Assembly: GCA_034008185.1 (NCBI GenBank)
Contig: CM067083.1
Location: 558,001 to 622,000, forward strand
Reading direction: 5' to 3'
Source: Gorsachius magnificus
Taxonomy: Eukaryota; Chordata; Aves; Pelecaniformes; Ardeidae
Length of the DNA: 64,000 bases
A program made the position numbers and the translations under genes. Positions 27,901 through 42,900 of this stretch are shown in pieces; within the stretch, counting starts at the first letter, position 1, and every line of letters starts with the position of its first letter. The notes beneath the pieces were generated by a model that was not told the DNA's origin, made no database searches, and was given only the letters and a program-made list of their open reading frames with translations.

Positions 27901-30900
27901 GAGTCCTTCCATCGTACCAAGAGTAATCACATTATTAATTTAATCATGAGCAGCGAAGGGTGGGAAGAAGCTCCCAAGCCACCCAAGGCAGTGGCACCAC
28001 AAGGAGACAGCGTTACCACTCCAGCTTCAGAGGCCAAAAAGTTCTAGTTCCACTCCCGCAGTTCTCGGGGCCAAAAGCATCTTGGCCAGTCTCAAGACTC
28101 AATCCTAAAAGGGGCTCTGAAGTACAACGGCAAGTGTCACGCACAACTGGGGTCTGCCAACACCCCGTGCCCTACTAAGTCTGAAATCTTGGCCCCGCAG
28201 AGGTCAAAGTAAGCTATTGTCAACTTCACCAGGACCAGAAGATCCTCATGAAAACTAAGGTGCAACAAAACCACCCAAGGCAGAGTAGTCAGTAAGCTTA
28301 TTAACCTTATTTACTGGGGTTTTTTTATTAAAAGATACAATTTTAATTTTAGCAATATATTTAGAAAAAGAAAAATGGATTTAAAATTCTTTGGCACACA
28401 AGAAACCAATATGTTTAATACAGTATACTCAACGCTAGAGAGATGAAAAAATAAAGTACTAAGCAGAAAATACTGATAGCTTCTCCAAGTAACTTTACAA
28501 AGGTCATTAGAACAGCAAAATGACTAAGATAAATATTAAAATAATGTAAGATTACAATAATAAAATTTATTAAAAGGTGAATAAGTAAACTTACAAAGCC
28601 TAACAAGCTGAAAAACACTGATATTGGAAAACTGTAAAGTAATATGCTTCATAAAAATTAACGTGAAAAGAAACATGACTACATTATCAAAGAGAAATAC
28701 CTTGAGAGAATTTCCAGTGTGCAAAAGTTTCTTCAGAATCGACCCTGGATGAGAAAAATTAAATAGGCATGTATCAGATGCTAAGGGGGTCACCTTCCAC
28801 CAGAATGGTTTGTTAAAAAACACTACAGAAAAGGCTAGTTGAATGCCATTTACTGTGTGGCTACGGCACTGGTGTTTAAGAAAAAGGAAACCATGGGGTG
28901 AAAAAACCCAAACTGAATCTAATTACTGTCATCATCAGTGTGCTGAGATGAAATATAATGTATCATTACAGTGAGGTGGTTTGGTTTTAGTCAGATGACA
29001 ATTTCTCAAATTATTTTCATATAAAATCTAAGATATCTAGGGAAATTTTGACTTACTAGATTTGGAGAAATCAAAAAGTCCAACTTGTAATATTAATGCA
29101 TTCAGGTGCATTAATATTGACAATAGTGATAAGAAAAGATGCTGGCAATCTGTACTACATTCATGTCTATAAACCACAACTACTACTAAAATCACAAAAT
29201 ATTTCGATTCTGGTTTTAGAAGTACCAGGCTAACTGCCCTTACCTTCAAATGTCTGACTTAAAAATCAGAAGGAGATTACACATCAAATGCTTTGGTTAA
29301 AAAGCGGTTTTAATCCAATTCTAAGAAAAAGATCATGATGTAGCACTCAGATGTTATTTCCCCTAGATCTGAGAGTTATGTACACTCCATAAATGTGATC
29401 CTTCCCTCAAGATCTCACAATTTCACAGTATTAAATGGAAATTTACAACATCTCTAGCAAATATATATTAATGCATGTGAACATTAAGCAAAAAGCAAAT
29501 CACAAGGTAGAGCTGTAAATAATTGCACTGCCAAATTTTGTAGCTTATTTACTGGACACGGCTAAAAAATTATCTAACTATGACTATTCAAGAGAAACAT
29601 AAATATAAGGAATCTATTAGCTATAAAACAACTGACTAAAACCAATTTGTTCTGGACTAATTCAGATGAAATGGTAGTAAAGTGGTCAAGCAGATGTCTC
29701 CTTTTATTTCTGTCAGTGCTAGCTGGAAACGTGACAACAGCCCTTTCCTTGACCTTTAACTTCCACTCATTATTTCTCCTGCAACAGCAAATTCATTGTT
29801 CTGATGAAAAACATGGCAGCTGATGAAATAGCGCTGGAAATCAAACCAAACAACAACAACAAAAGTACCACTAAGAAGAAATATAATCCCCCCCAAAGCA
29901 GCATAAGATTTACTTTAACAAACAGCAAAACAAAACATTGCGGCCACTTTGGTAGCATTGAGAAGCAGAATTTTCAGAGTAGCAATGAATCAAAGATGTT
30001 TAATTCGGAGGAAATTATCAAGTCAAAACTACTTCGTTGGACTTCCCGGTGCTTTGACTATCAAAATAAATGTGTTTCACCTTTCAATATTTCTGCGTCC
30101 ATTTGACTCTAGCTTTATTTAATCTGGTCAAATGAAGAGAGGAGTAAATTTTGCTTTCTGGCTGCTATACCTGCTCACAAGGTCAAACCATTCACTGGCC
30201 AAGCACTGTAGGTACAGGGAGTATTTAAATCATTAAAAAGTTAACCATCTTCAACCTAAAGACAATAAAATTTTTTCCCCCATAAAATTAATGTCTGAAT
30301 CTAATTTAAAAATCTAGTTTAAAGTCCTATACAAACTGTATGAAAACTTCTAAAAAACATTAATAGTTGTTCAAAAAAAATCCTGCTTTTCTTATTTAGA
30401 ATCCCAAAGCTCTTGAGTGACTAAAGCAAGCCTGTTAGACATGAATTATCCTCATGCTTAACACAAAACACCTAGAGCAGAAGAACATGGAGTGCTTTAA
30501 GACAAGCAGTCCAAGTGCGTGCCTTAACTAAGTTGGCGACTTTATCTTGTTCTTTTTTATGCATGTGTTGCAATACAGTCCTCAGGTCAAGCTTACTAAG
30601 CTTTTTTCTGCAGAACAAAGCATGCAGAACAGACAGGAGACTAGGGAAAAAAACCCCACAGTTTTCCTCATTCCAAGCCTGCTCTCTGCCAGACTCCTCC
30701 TATTCCTTCCTTTGCGGCAGAAGCCAGAATACATACGGTAAATACCCCAGGGGCATGGTGAAAGAAGGGCTAGCCTCTCGGTTTGACCAAGTGAATGCCA
30801 TCCCTGGCTATCCTGTGTCTGTCATGGCCAATGCTGTATCCCAACACAATGCTTGGCAAATCCTCCATTACATGAGAATCAGTGAAAGACAGCTGTATTC

Positions 30901-33900
30901 ATACCATGTATTCATCATTCCAGTTATAAAGGCCAGTAAAATGATGAACCACTGATTAAAAGAAAAATTAATCAAGAAGAGCTGCTAGAAAGTTTACATT
31001 TTTGTCCTTAATCTCTTTCCTTCACTATCCCAGCTCTACACCAGAAATTCCTCATTTATTTCCCACAGATAGTGTGACAACTGAGTGTTTCACAAATATT
31101 AACGAACTAAACTGCACAGAGAACACAGGAATATCAGAGAATAAATTAAGCTCCTGTTCACTGCAGCAGCCCAATGGTTTGCATTCAGTTTAGCACAGCC
31201 TGAGCTCAACCACCAAACAGCCACCTATTCACAGCCAAAATTTTACAGAATAAATTTCTAGGAGGCAGCAAGGGTCGAGTTCAACAGAGCATCTATCATT
31301 AGGCAAAGAGCAATATGTACAAATTTGTATGGGCACCTCATATATGATCACTTGCAAAAGACTATTATAATGCAGATTTGCAAGAGAGGCACATACAGAT
31401 TCCACAACCTTCCTCAATCATCATTTTGGGTGTTACTCTGTGAATACAAAGGGAGACCTCATTAGAAAAGGTGTGTTGGTTTATAACCCCCATCATCAAG
31501 ATAGCTTCTAGCACATCAAAGAGAAGAAAGAGCAGAGGACTCAGGTAAATCCAAGCATACAGACATGTAGAGAGCATTCATGCAAAAGAAAAATGAAGCA
31601 GGCAACCAAAACCACACAAAACAAGGAACACACAGAGCTGTTATAGCAGGTAAAAAGATTTTCCATATGCTCTGAGAATTTTCAGCTGCGAGTCTCATAC
31701 GTAAGTACTATTTGTGTATGGGCAATACTAAGGGATTCTGTGGTTAAGAGGACTTGTAGAACCAGGGAAGGGACTACAGAAAACATTGATTTAATTTGTA
31801 CTAGAATGTTTTTAAACCATTCCTTCTTACCTATACTGCGAAAATGCCATCGATAAAAAATCCTCTCAGGTAGTAGCTGCAATATTTTCTGCAGGAAACA
31901 AAACTAAATAGTCAGATTTTCCGTAATAAACTGGCTTGTCCAGAGGATAGAGAAACTAATACACAAGACATAAATGAAATGGTAATGTATACATAGAGAA
32001 CACAATAGAAAGCAAACACCTATCACAGTAACGACGCCTGCCCATTACGCTACTCTCTTGTTAGGGAGAAAGATACTTGGCACGGTCCTGAATAAACACC
32101 ATGTCGCTGTCATGAACCGCTTTCCCTTTCCCACTCTCTTGCAAAGCCCTTGTATTCCAGAATACAAGCTATTTCTAATGAAGAAGTTACAGATCTCCAA
32201 GCAGCTCACTTTGGGTTACATTTTTCTGAAGTGTCTGGTAATGACTGCTGTTAGATTGCTACAGTCCAGATTCTGAGCTTCTGCGGCTTAGGTCTGCCTT
32301 TCCATCAGCGAGGGGCTCTGATCTCCCCACTAAGGCAGAGACGAACGGCGGTGCAGTTATCGTTACTGGGAGATGATTTACCTGCGTCTTCCCTTGGCGA
32401 GTGAAACCGAGCCAAATTACACAAAGCTAGACTAATCCAATTCACAGCACATGCAGTTAATAAAGCACTTATGTGGAATAATATATAGTGGTCTGCCTCT
32501 GTAGTTTTGAACTGATCCTAACAGAGGCAGAAAAAACAAAGCGAGAGGGCTGTGGTCAAACCCATTCCCCCTTGGTTTTGTTACGCTACAGGGCACCAAC
32601 AAAGCAAAGCAATTTAAGCATTTGCTTAAGTGCTTTTCTGAATGGAGTCTTATAATCTTAGTGGAAAAGTTGGGGCTACCAAATTTTTTTTTGTTGGTTT
32701 AGTGGATGGTAATGCTATGAAATAATCTGGATAAATCAAAACTATTTGGGGGTCTTACGTGGGTAAATATGGCTTTTAAAAGGACCTCAAGTTAACAGGC
32801 TCCAAGACATCTTCCGCCCCCCCTCGCCCCCCCCCCCTTTTTTTTTTCCTCTTTTTTAAACTCTCAGCAGTACAGGCTCGGGCTCAGCAGGTAGGTGTAT
32901 TAGCAGTACAGGAGAGCTAACTTACTGCTGCTCGGTCTCCCAGAAAAACGGAGAGAACAAGCATGGTTTCACATAGATTTCACAGAAAAGTGTCTCTCGA
33001 TCTTACAACTTTTCAGCCATTGAAATATGAAATTAAGAAGATAAACGGGAAACTGTTTTCAACATCTACTTTTGGAACTAAACTTAAACTAAACAACATG
33101 ATCAATTACTAACAGTCAGAGTCCCTTGTAATTATCAAAGAAAATCAGTGGAACGAACTCCTGCACAACAAAGCGCCATTAGGTTTTCAGAAATACCACA
33201 TGCAGGATGCAAAACGAATGACAAGTCATTTAAGCAACGGTGACCCATTTGTTGGTCTTTGGCACATAAAAGCTCACAAGAGGAAATAAAGCGTCACAGC
33301 CAAGAAAGCAAGAATTGGCATTTTAGGCAATCCTTCAGAGATGGCCAACACATGAATCATTATTGCTGTTACAAACAGTATGCTCGGGAGATGGAGTAAG
33401 GCAGACTTTTCTCATTTTTGACAACAAAGTGCTTCAGAAATTATATACAGCACTCAAAATAGACTCTTTTTGAAAATGGAACATTCCTTTCTGCATGGCA
33501 GAAGATGGAAGTCACGACACGTTCACAGACTTGGGGAACTAGACCTCGGGTCACACAAACAGACTGGTCGTCCTTCACATCTTTACCATAGCACGTGCTC
33601 CCCAAAAAGCATTTGGCATTTCTAAAATTTTACCTAGAATGAAAATATATGCTTCCCAAAGAGTATTTGGCATTTCTAAAAGTTCACCTAGAATAAACAT
33701 ACAAATTGAACACATCCCTTCTACGTTCCCATCGTATCTTGTTTCCGCGTCGGTGCCACAGCTCCCTCCCAGGACGCGCTGGCAGCAGGGACTGAAGGAG
33801 CGGGAGGCTGGTGGCCAGAGGTCTAGCTCCCCGTCCATGGGCAGGAGGAATGCGCTTGGGATGAAGGATCTGGCTGGCTAAAAATGAGGCCATGATTCAC

Positions 33901-36900
33901 GTGTCGGCTTTACCTGTTAGTTAAGGACCACGTTTCTGCCAATCAGATTGCAGGATCCACAGACAAAGAATTATCATTATGCATCTAAATATTAAAATAG
34001 CAGCAGCCCACCACTTTTCACAACTATTTCTGACATTAATCTTTACCCAACTTGGCACAGGGCAGAAAGGAGCTGCCGACCTAAATCACGAATATGCCAA
34101 GTCACTGCAAGAGTGGCGGCGCTCCGCACGCCGAGTTTGGTCTGCATCCAGGCACACGCTGGGCTGATCCCATTCCGCGTGCCCCAAGCGCAGGGGGAAA
34201 GGCTCCGTTAAACAAAGCCCTTGGACAAACTGGCAACAAGAAGTGGGCCGGACTCAAGTTTCAGAATACACTGCAGGGAGGAACCTTCAAGTATCTTCAC
34301 GTTTATTATGGAAAACCAGACAAAACCACACATATTTTGTTTCCATTGTTTAAGTCATTATAAGAAGTACAGTAGATCATTAGAGCAAAACCAACTTCCT
34401 TTGACAGGCCACATTAACAAGATACCTTCAGCTTGGCTTTGGATGCCAATTCTCTCTCATTTGTTTCAAAACACGAACTTTTGAGAACCAACTGTATTAA
34501 ACTCCAAAAAAAAAATATCAGGCACCACTTCTGTATCACTATGTTTTATCAGAAGTTTGTCAAAATCTGGTAGTGCTACTAGTGAAAATATGTACGCTCG
34601 TGTATTTCAGATGTTACAGTAACACTCTCCATTACAAAACAAAAAATAGATTTAGATAATATACGTCTGCTTCACTAAATGTCTGATCTATGCTTAAACA
34701 CCAGGCATGGCATACTCCTGTAGTATGAATGAAAGTTTGGGAAAGTAAGCTGATGACGTACAACTAAATTTTCCTTAGCTGCCAAAGGAAACAATAGCTA
34801 TTCCCCAAGAGCCTCAGCAATGTAATCCTACAGTTTACACATCCCAGCTGACTCGGGATCAAAATAAATAACCACCGCGTGCCGGTTGTTTCACAACACA
34901 ATAGTGTACTGACAGAAGCTGGGCTTTACTACGCCCTTTCTGCAGGATGCAAAGCACGCTGACCGCTCCACGGCAAAGGCCAGAGGCACAGCGGCAGGCA
35001 GCGGGGGCGCTATCTTACACGCGACACAATTTCACCTAAACTTGAACACAATAAAGAAAGAGAACACAACAGAAAGTGAACTACACCAAGGTGTGAGCTG
35101 TGCGAGCTGATAAGGTGGCAAAGCTGCATGATAAAGACACATTTTGAAAAAGAACTCAGTAAGAACTCTTGCATCCGAGCGTTGGTGGATTTTAGGTTAT
35201 GCCCAGAGAAAATCTGGAAAATGCTGTTGCAGAGTACAACCACCACCAGGAAAAGCAAGCCTAAACTTTAAACTGCATGGAACTGGGAGGACTGGGGAAG
35301 AACAGAACACGCGTCCAGGTTTTTCTTCTTTAAAAACCAAAGAATCAAACACCCTTGTCAGGTGACTGAATCGAAACAATTCAAGAGTTGAAATAAATAG
35401 TAAGAGGGCAGAAGTTCCTATCTGAGGAAAGCTTCCATATCCCAAAATCTTTTCATATAGCAAAAATTGAGACACAAGTCATTTCTTGTGCTGTTCTTTT
35501 CAGCATCTCAAAACCAGGAAAAAAAAAAATACATGGATGCGCTTTGAAAAAAATGCAAAGATGTGATTAATCCCCTGCGTAGTATACCAAACAGTAAACA
35601 GAAGTCATTTTAAAAAAACCAAACCAAAACGAACAACCAAATTAGATTGCTAGCATGGCAGCTACCCACTGAAGGTATGAAAGCTTTGCAGCAGGTTAGA
35701 ATGAACAGAAATAGCCTAAATTCAGAGTCATTTGCTCCTGCAACGCAAACACAAGTTACCACAGTTTAAATACAACCTTCTGAATGTTACAAGTTAATTC
35801 AAAGTTAGCCTAGAACGCCTTTAACTCGTAATTTCCACACATGTGCGTTAGCGTCCCCGGACTAAGACGGTGTTGCAGCGTGATGTAGGATTGCATAAAT
35901 CATGAATAAGCTCCAGTTGTCGTCCTTCCAACTTCGCATTTCCAAGAACATTTTCTACGCTCTCCCAAGCCCGGTTAAAAAATTGCTATTCCTGTAACAC
36001 AAATGATCATTTCTTCCCCTCCAGCCTGGACGTGTAGCAATACTGCTGTGAATCCAAACTGGCTATTGACATCTTGTTTCTAGTTTGACAGTACACTAAT
36101 AAGAAATATTTTAAGAAACCCCACAGTGCAAAATAATACTGCTTTTTCAGAAAACACGTAGATCTGTTTAATGCTTAGTGCTTTGCTGCATCTATATGGT
36201 AATCCATTATAGCACACTTGAAATAGAAATTAGGTATTACTACTGATCAACACATCAGGGTATCTGTCAGTTCTTTTAACTGATTATCCATAGTTCTTTT
36301 TCTTCTGGACTTCCTGCATGACTAGGAATAATGTTAAGTTTAAATCTTAGTTTACACAGGATGCTGCTTTTTGAAAGAGATATCTTTCTATTTTATCAAA
36401 GTTTGTATTTCAGCAGATTCACTCCGGCTCAACCAATACTGCAATTTCTTTTAAGCAGCCTTTTATTTTTGCCAACTTTATTGAATCGTATCATGATTGG
36501 TAGCTTTGTGCCTATTATCGCATGCTGCACTCCCCTGTTGTAGACCGTAGAGAAAGCTCAGGCTGTTATCAAATCTTACCCTGAAGATCCCTACAGCCTG
36601 ACTGTTTTCCAGCGTCACTTACACAAAAGTGAGACGATAAGCGCTGTCGTTCTGCCTTCCAGAGCTGCAAGAAGCTGTTCCGTACCGCGCTACGCAGTCT
36701 CTTATTATACAGCAACACACACAAATGTGTTCTCGCTGATTGAACATGCTCTCAGAAGCAATGTCAATGACAAGCTCAGAATAATGCTCATGCCAGAAGA
36801 ATGAATTCTGAGAAAAAAAAAAATAGGTTTTTCGATACAACCTGTAGATAAGGAGCTTCTATTAGTGGCAGGTGGGTCTACTTTAAGCCAAGTCAAATAT

Positions 36901-39900
36901 AGAATAGCTCTGCTGCGTCTCTACGTTCAAGTGCTGTTTGGCAGTATTGTTCAACTACTAAAATCTGCAGTAATTTAGTAATTTAGAAATTTTCCAGCTA
37001 TTATTCACCGATGCAGGTGAAGCCAAGAGCCCAACGAAGTTGGTATGCCTGCAGCAGTTCAATCTAGATAAAGGGGTTACTCCACTTATTGCATTGATAA
37101 ATTATTTACAGTTATTCATTGAGGGAAAACTTCTTCCCAAAGCACGCAAGACACTTATTCTTGCCCTAGGCATAACTTTAAACAGAAACATCTCTGAAGT
37201 TGAACACATGCAACATAGAGTTAGAATTTACAGCAGACTGCAGCAAGAATAACATCAATGTTATTTTAAGAGCAATAATAGATGAGCCGATCAGAATGAC
37301 AGCAGAACAAACCGTGGATGGTCCATAAAGTAATTATCTATGTGTAGGAAAGAAGGGCCACATGCAACTCTGTTGTTATAAACAAATAAGCCCTTTTGAC
37401 TCTGGTGAGTTTGGGAATTAGCCAGCCAAGCCTGTGCGACAGACCTGGGGTTAAACAGTGCGACTGGTGATCACAGAAGGCACAGGGAACCAACTGCAAA
37501 GCTGTAACAGAGCCTAGAACCCGAGTTTAAAGCTGTGACTCTTAACAATAATTTGATTTCAAATGTAGGATAACCTGCAGATGGGGAAATTATGCCACTG
37601 AGCTGTACAGACATGAGGAAAATGCAAATGGGAAAAGAAAGTTAAATAAAGGGGATAACTTCAAGAAATGAGAAACCAGGACCTGTGGCAATTAGAACTC
37701 AACAGTAACTTGGCTTGATTATTCCTTGTAAAGAATTTTACCAGTACTTTTCACGCTGGCCAGTTTCAATACACAATTTATTTCTGCAGAATTCAATTTA
37801 CTCAGTTTTATTTAAAACGTAGCAAGTAATTAGGAGCAACATCCTAAGATAAGCAAAACCACCCTAAGAAGATGCCACAGATATAAAAGAACATCTTTTG
37901 CACATTCATAGAAATAGCAGCACAGCACTGAAGTCTGTTAGAAGAGTCATGAATCAAAAACTGCTGAAAGTTTCACTGATGCAGGTTTTTATGAAATTGA
38001 AAGTGTCCTGCTAAAAAATGACCCCTGGCTTTGAGATTTGTTTTAAGCTGCTTAACCAATATTGCTAATCCACACGGTAGTCTATGTAAAGTAGACCTAC
38101 AACGTGGTGGAAGAATTCAGTATTTAAAACACCCACAACGATCTCAGTCCAGAATGAACCGAAGTTATACATTTTAGAGATTATATTTATGTGCATTACT
38201 CGGCAGCACTAAACAAGCAGCTTATATTCCTAGGCTGTGTCAGTGCACGGAGCTGTCTGGTCGCCCTCCACCACGGCAGGTGTTCCCCTGACGGATGCAG
38301 TGTATTTACTGCGTACGGGCTGCAATCTACTTTGCAAAAGGGTTGCTAACAGACTACAGCCAATTATAAGCCTATACTGAATTATCATTAGCATTTGCAG
38401 AACAAGTAACTTGTGCACATCTGCAGTAATAAATTTAGGCCACACAGCTGCTTCTGTAATCGTTACACTCACATTCTGATAGCAGACCAATCTACGTTTC
38501 AATGAATTTATACCACACCTTAATCTTCTGATTATGTGGCCATTTGTAGCTTATCTTTAGATGTGCTTCTAAGGACAACGATACTGTATTAAAACCAGTA
38601 GCTACTGCTACAAAATGCAGAGCTCAAAGCATGGTTGGGCAAGTTCTAACAGTCTATCAATTATCACCTCTGGAAAAACACTTGGTGTTACACAAAAGCC
38701 AAAGCAGACCGTGTGTTTGAGTGTGTAAAATACAAATACTGCAGAGGCTACTAGCACATTTATATTCTGTTTTACATCCACTTAATATTTAAATCTACCT
38801 GCTGTGTGCATAGTCAGGATACTCCAGATCAGACCTAGGAATGACACATTAAAATTTTGCTGCTTATCGGAGGAGGTCAAAACAGACCCCTCTGTCTATT
38901 CCTGTTTATAACCACAGGTAGCCTCTCCTCGTTTCTGCAGGGCAAGAGGTGTACGGTGGAAGGCTAGGCTGGACAGATATAAGGGCCTAGAAGCATAATC
39001 ACAGCAAGGCCGGTATGAGTTACGTTAACCTTTCCAGAATTATAACTCTGTAGATTCTTAAAAAAAAAAAATATATTGTGCTTACTCTGCGTCCGGACTC
39101 AGGGACTCGCACTGCTCACATTTTCACCCAGTTCAAGAAACAAGATGTTCCATACAAAGCATGGACTTACAGAAATTATGAGAGTACAGCATAAACAAGC
39201 CGCTTTGTACAGACGATATGAAAAAACACAGTACGCTTTTCTAAATAAGGACTCGTAAAACACAAGGGCACTTTAAGTTACGTTAATGCGCACTGGTAAA
39301 AAATAAACAAGTAAAGAAAACCATCCATACTGAGAAGGTTTTTTTCAGCATACGTATCATCTGTGGGAAGCGGGAGCACCCAACCCCCCCTTCTCAGCTA
39401 CCTCCAAAGCTGCAGTGAGACCCGAACTACGCTGACAGTATCTGAAAAACTTCCAGCAACACAAGCAGCTACTGTAAGGGCCGCTTTGGGAAGCTTTACT
39501 ACGTTAGAAAGTACCTGAAAATTTCCAGGAATAAAATATTTCACGCAGTGAAACTGTTAAATCAGTGTAATGGATTTTATGACAGCATCAGCATAAGAGG
39601 TGTGACTGTTCTTAGCTAATTAAGCATAATTATAGAGAATGGAAAAAATTGATCTATGTATTATATCAAAACCATCAGTCTGCTCTTATTTCATTACAGA
39701 TGCAAAAATAATGCAGTGTCGGAGGAATCAGTATCTGATGCTGCAAGAAAATGATACTTTATTATAAAAAAAAAAAACCCAAGCTTTCACAATCAAATGC
39801 TGGCACAGTATTTTATGGGACCTAGAAAACTTACATAGATGTAGCACATGTTTCGGGAGTTCTGTGACACACAGAGCTCAGCTGATAGCTCTTCCAAGCA

Positions 39901-42900
39901 ATGCCCCCAAATCAGAGAGAACAGTGGTGTAAGAAACAACGTTAACATGTTCTGAAAATGTACTACAAATCTGGAGATAACTACGCCTCACCGGAGAAAA
40001 AACAAATTTGGTTTTTTACATCATTTTGGTCTTTAAGCTGAAACAGGGAAAAAATCATACAGATAATTAAAGCTGCTGTATCATTTAATGAATATCTATT
40101 TGGAAAAACACAAGGCCAAAGCACCCTGAAGAATATAAAATTAGATCTAAGACCTCTGTAATATTAATTGTAAAAAAGCACTTTACAAAATGAACTGTTA
40201 ACCTTTCATATGGCTCCCTTTTGATTAATATTTCTTCTTTGATTAATATGTTGTTTGATGTTACTGCTGAGTGGCCAAGCTATGTAGCTGATGTGTAAAA
40301 TTAAGACTTCAGTAAATTGCAACCCAGTCAACTTAGTTTTCAAAGCACTTGTGGAAAAGGCATTTGTTACTTTTGCTTAACATACACACTAGGTGTCACT
40401 CAAGAACAGCAAAACACCCACTAACTATACGAGAGAAGGCAGAAGTCAATTCCTTTCATAAATTTTTTTATTGATTTTTAAGCTGTTAACCCTCAGCACC
40501 TAGATTCAGGATTTGTTAATCCTAAGTAATTATCTATTTAGCTAATTAGAAGAAAACTCTAGGAACCTCTGGCTCATGCTGACATCAGATTAAATATGGC
40601 AGGCTTAACAATCAATTAGTTTTGTTTCCTATGGCTTACAATATGAATGTTTAATTACTTGGCATTTACATTTTTTCTCGTCCTGTGTTCAGGCGGGTGT
40701 ACTCTTGTCCTGTGCGTTAAAAGGCCCTCTAAAAAGCCGTTTTCCTACAATGCATTAAGTTATCAAGCGTTAGTGTTATAAACAGATTGCAAACTTACTT
40801 CCAGGAGATAAAACACCATGAGGCGGATAGCTCCAAATTCCACACAAGTATCTTAAATGATTCCTTCTTCCTCAAAGCTGATGACAACTAGGCTGTAATA
40901 TTATTCTCCTTGATTGGGGCCCAAAGCAACACTTTGTTCATACATAAATACGTATTTTTCTTCTTCTTCATACAGGATGTCCTCCTGATGTTTTTAAGCA
41001 GTATTAAGTGGGTGGATATTAGCTACCCTTTTTCAAGACCCAGGAATACGTATTTATTCACTCTACCCAGGTGAACAAGCATTAGATATTTTCCATTCAA
41101 TGACATAGCCACAGAAATTTAATTACTTATTCAAGACCACAAAGTGTATTAATGAGGTCCAATTAAACTGCACAGCTTTGCTCAGTAAACGTGGTGATAC
41201 CTTCTCCACTGGGGGTAGGGAGAGAGGAGGAGGAGGGAGAATTTCTCCTGCCTCAAATACAGCCCTAGCAGATATATGAGCTCATGTTCTTTGACACTGC
41301 CTCTTGCAGAATCCTAAAGCAGGCTCTTTTACTAATACCATAAGTAGCAGAAAACACAATTTGACTTTCAGATTTCAGTCTGACAATGCAGTCTTGTAGT
41401 TAAAGTAGAGAAGGGAGTGAGAAGAAGAAAAGGGAGATGAACTTGCTACATCATGAAAGTCAGAAGATGAGACCACAAAACTCCAGGATTTCATGTTATC
41501 ATTTTCATGGCAATTTTTCATATTAGAGGCATGTTAGGCTAAGCAGTATCATTCTTATTGTAAGTATAAATATTATTCTAACTATAAACTATACATTAAT
41601 GCAAAAAAAAGCCATTTACTTCTGAGGTTATTGGTTTGGGTTAGGGGTTTGGTTTTTTTTCATTTTTAGAGAGGGATAAGAGTTGAGAACATTTAACCTT
41701 TGGTTTAATTTCTAGAGTCCCACTGCAAGTTGGTTTTTTTTTTTCCTGCCACCAAAAAATAACCCACAACATAAACAAAGATAACATTTCTATGATGCAA
41801 TATTCAAGTCAAAAGCTAGCAGCAGGATTAACAAAGAGAAATCGATAGAAGATGCCTGTATTTACCCTTAAGAAAGAAATCAGGCCCTTTATTTACCTAA
41901 TGAATTCTTAAAAACAACCCAAACAACTGAAGGCACCGCTGATCTCTGACTTCAGAGACAGGTAGAGATTATGCTAAGACTTCCGGTATGCATTATAAAA
42001 ACTTTTTTATACATTAGGCTTTCATCTAGTCCAGTGGTATTTTCTCACATCCAAATAGGTTTTAATTCAAATTAAAGAGATTCCTTGGAAAATGATCTAT
42101 CACAGTCTATTCTTCTTTAAGTTAAAGACATCCTAATTTGACTATGCAAAAGTTAACTAGCTAATATTTCCTTCCTAGACACTGCAAATGCTGTGACTGC
42201 CAGTGCTGGGAAGATTACATTTCTGGAAGTAAAAGACGCTCCACTGAACCCAGATCAAACTGATATGCAGACAGTGGACAATTCTTATCCTTTTATTTTC
42301 CTTGTGCTGCAAGACCAAATACTGCAATCATAATAGACGCCCCCATCAGAAAGGAGTAGAGCCCAAACTCCTGCTGTGACACACTCAAAATAAATATAAC
42401 ACTGAAATTTATACTGACAAAGGGAAAAAGTACTTGTGTGTTTTGAACTAGCCCCCCCAAAATACAGAAGCAAGAACATATTTAATTAAAAAAAATACTA
42501 TTAGTTCCTTAGGACAGACATGTTACTGTACAATTTTCGAGTCATTTTGGTAAAATCCTTTAACTCTGGATATTCACTCAACCAACATTCCCATTGCATA
42601 ATAAAATTTTTATTGCTGTTATATCTGAAAACTTAATGCACACCCTAGTTCTTTTCTGCCTTTCACCTTGTGTAGTCATGGACAGCTACTGTCATTTTGA
42701 TTGACACCTGGTTTCACCCTTCATCGTAAAGGTGTAAGTAAGCATATAATGACAATGAGATTTACAATAAAAATTAGTTTCATGGTATGGAAAACTTACT
42801 TCAAAAAGAAAGAGAATGGAGTCCAGCTCCTCCCTTTGTGATTTATTCCCTGCAAGACAGAAAACAATATTGTTTGCCGTAAATACAGGGTATGAGACAG

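Larger units (their letters stand above)
31889..42799 (-). other. RALGAPA2 intron 3
   Basis: This 10.9-kb intron is the largest in the window. It holds a C/T-rich tract at 32816-32857 and a 54-bp tandem duplication at 33596-33703. A homeodomain-type TAATTA-rich stretch around 40480-40680 could be regulatory but cannot be shown to be. ORFs are few and short between 37.3 and 42.2 kb. No gene was recognised. Confidence 0.75.

Noticed and set aside
30515..30955. 146-codon plus-strand ORF in intron 4
   Set aside because: No recognisable domain, antisense to the gene, AT-rich surroundings and no conserved motif; most likely chance.
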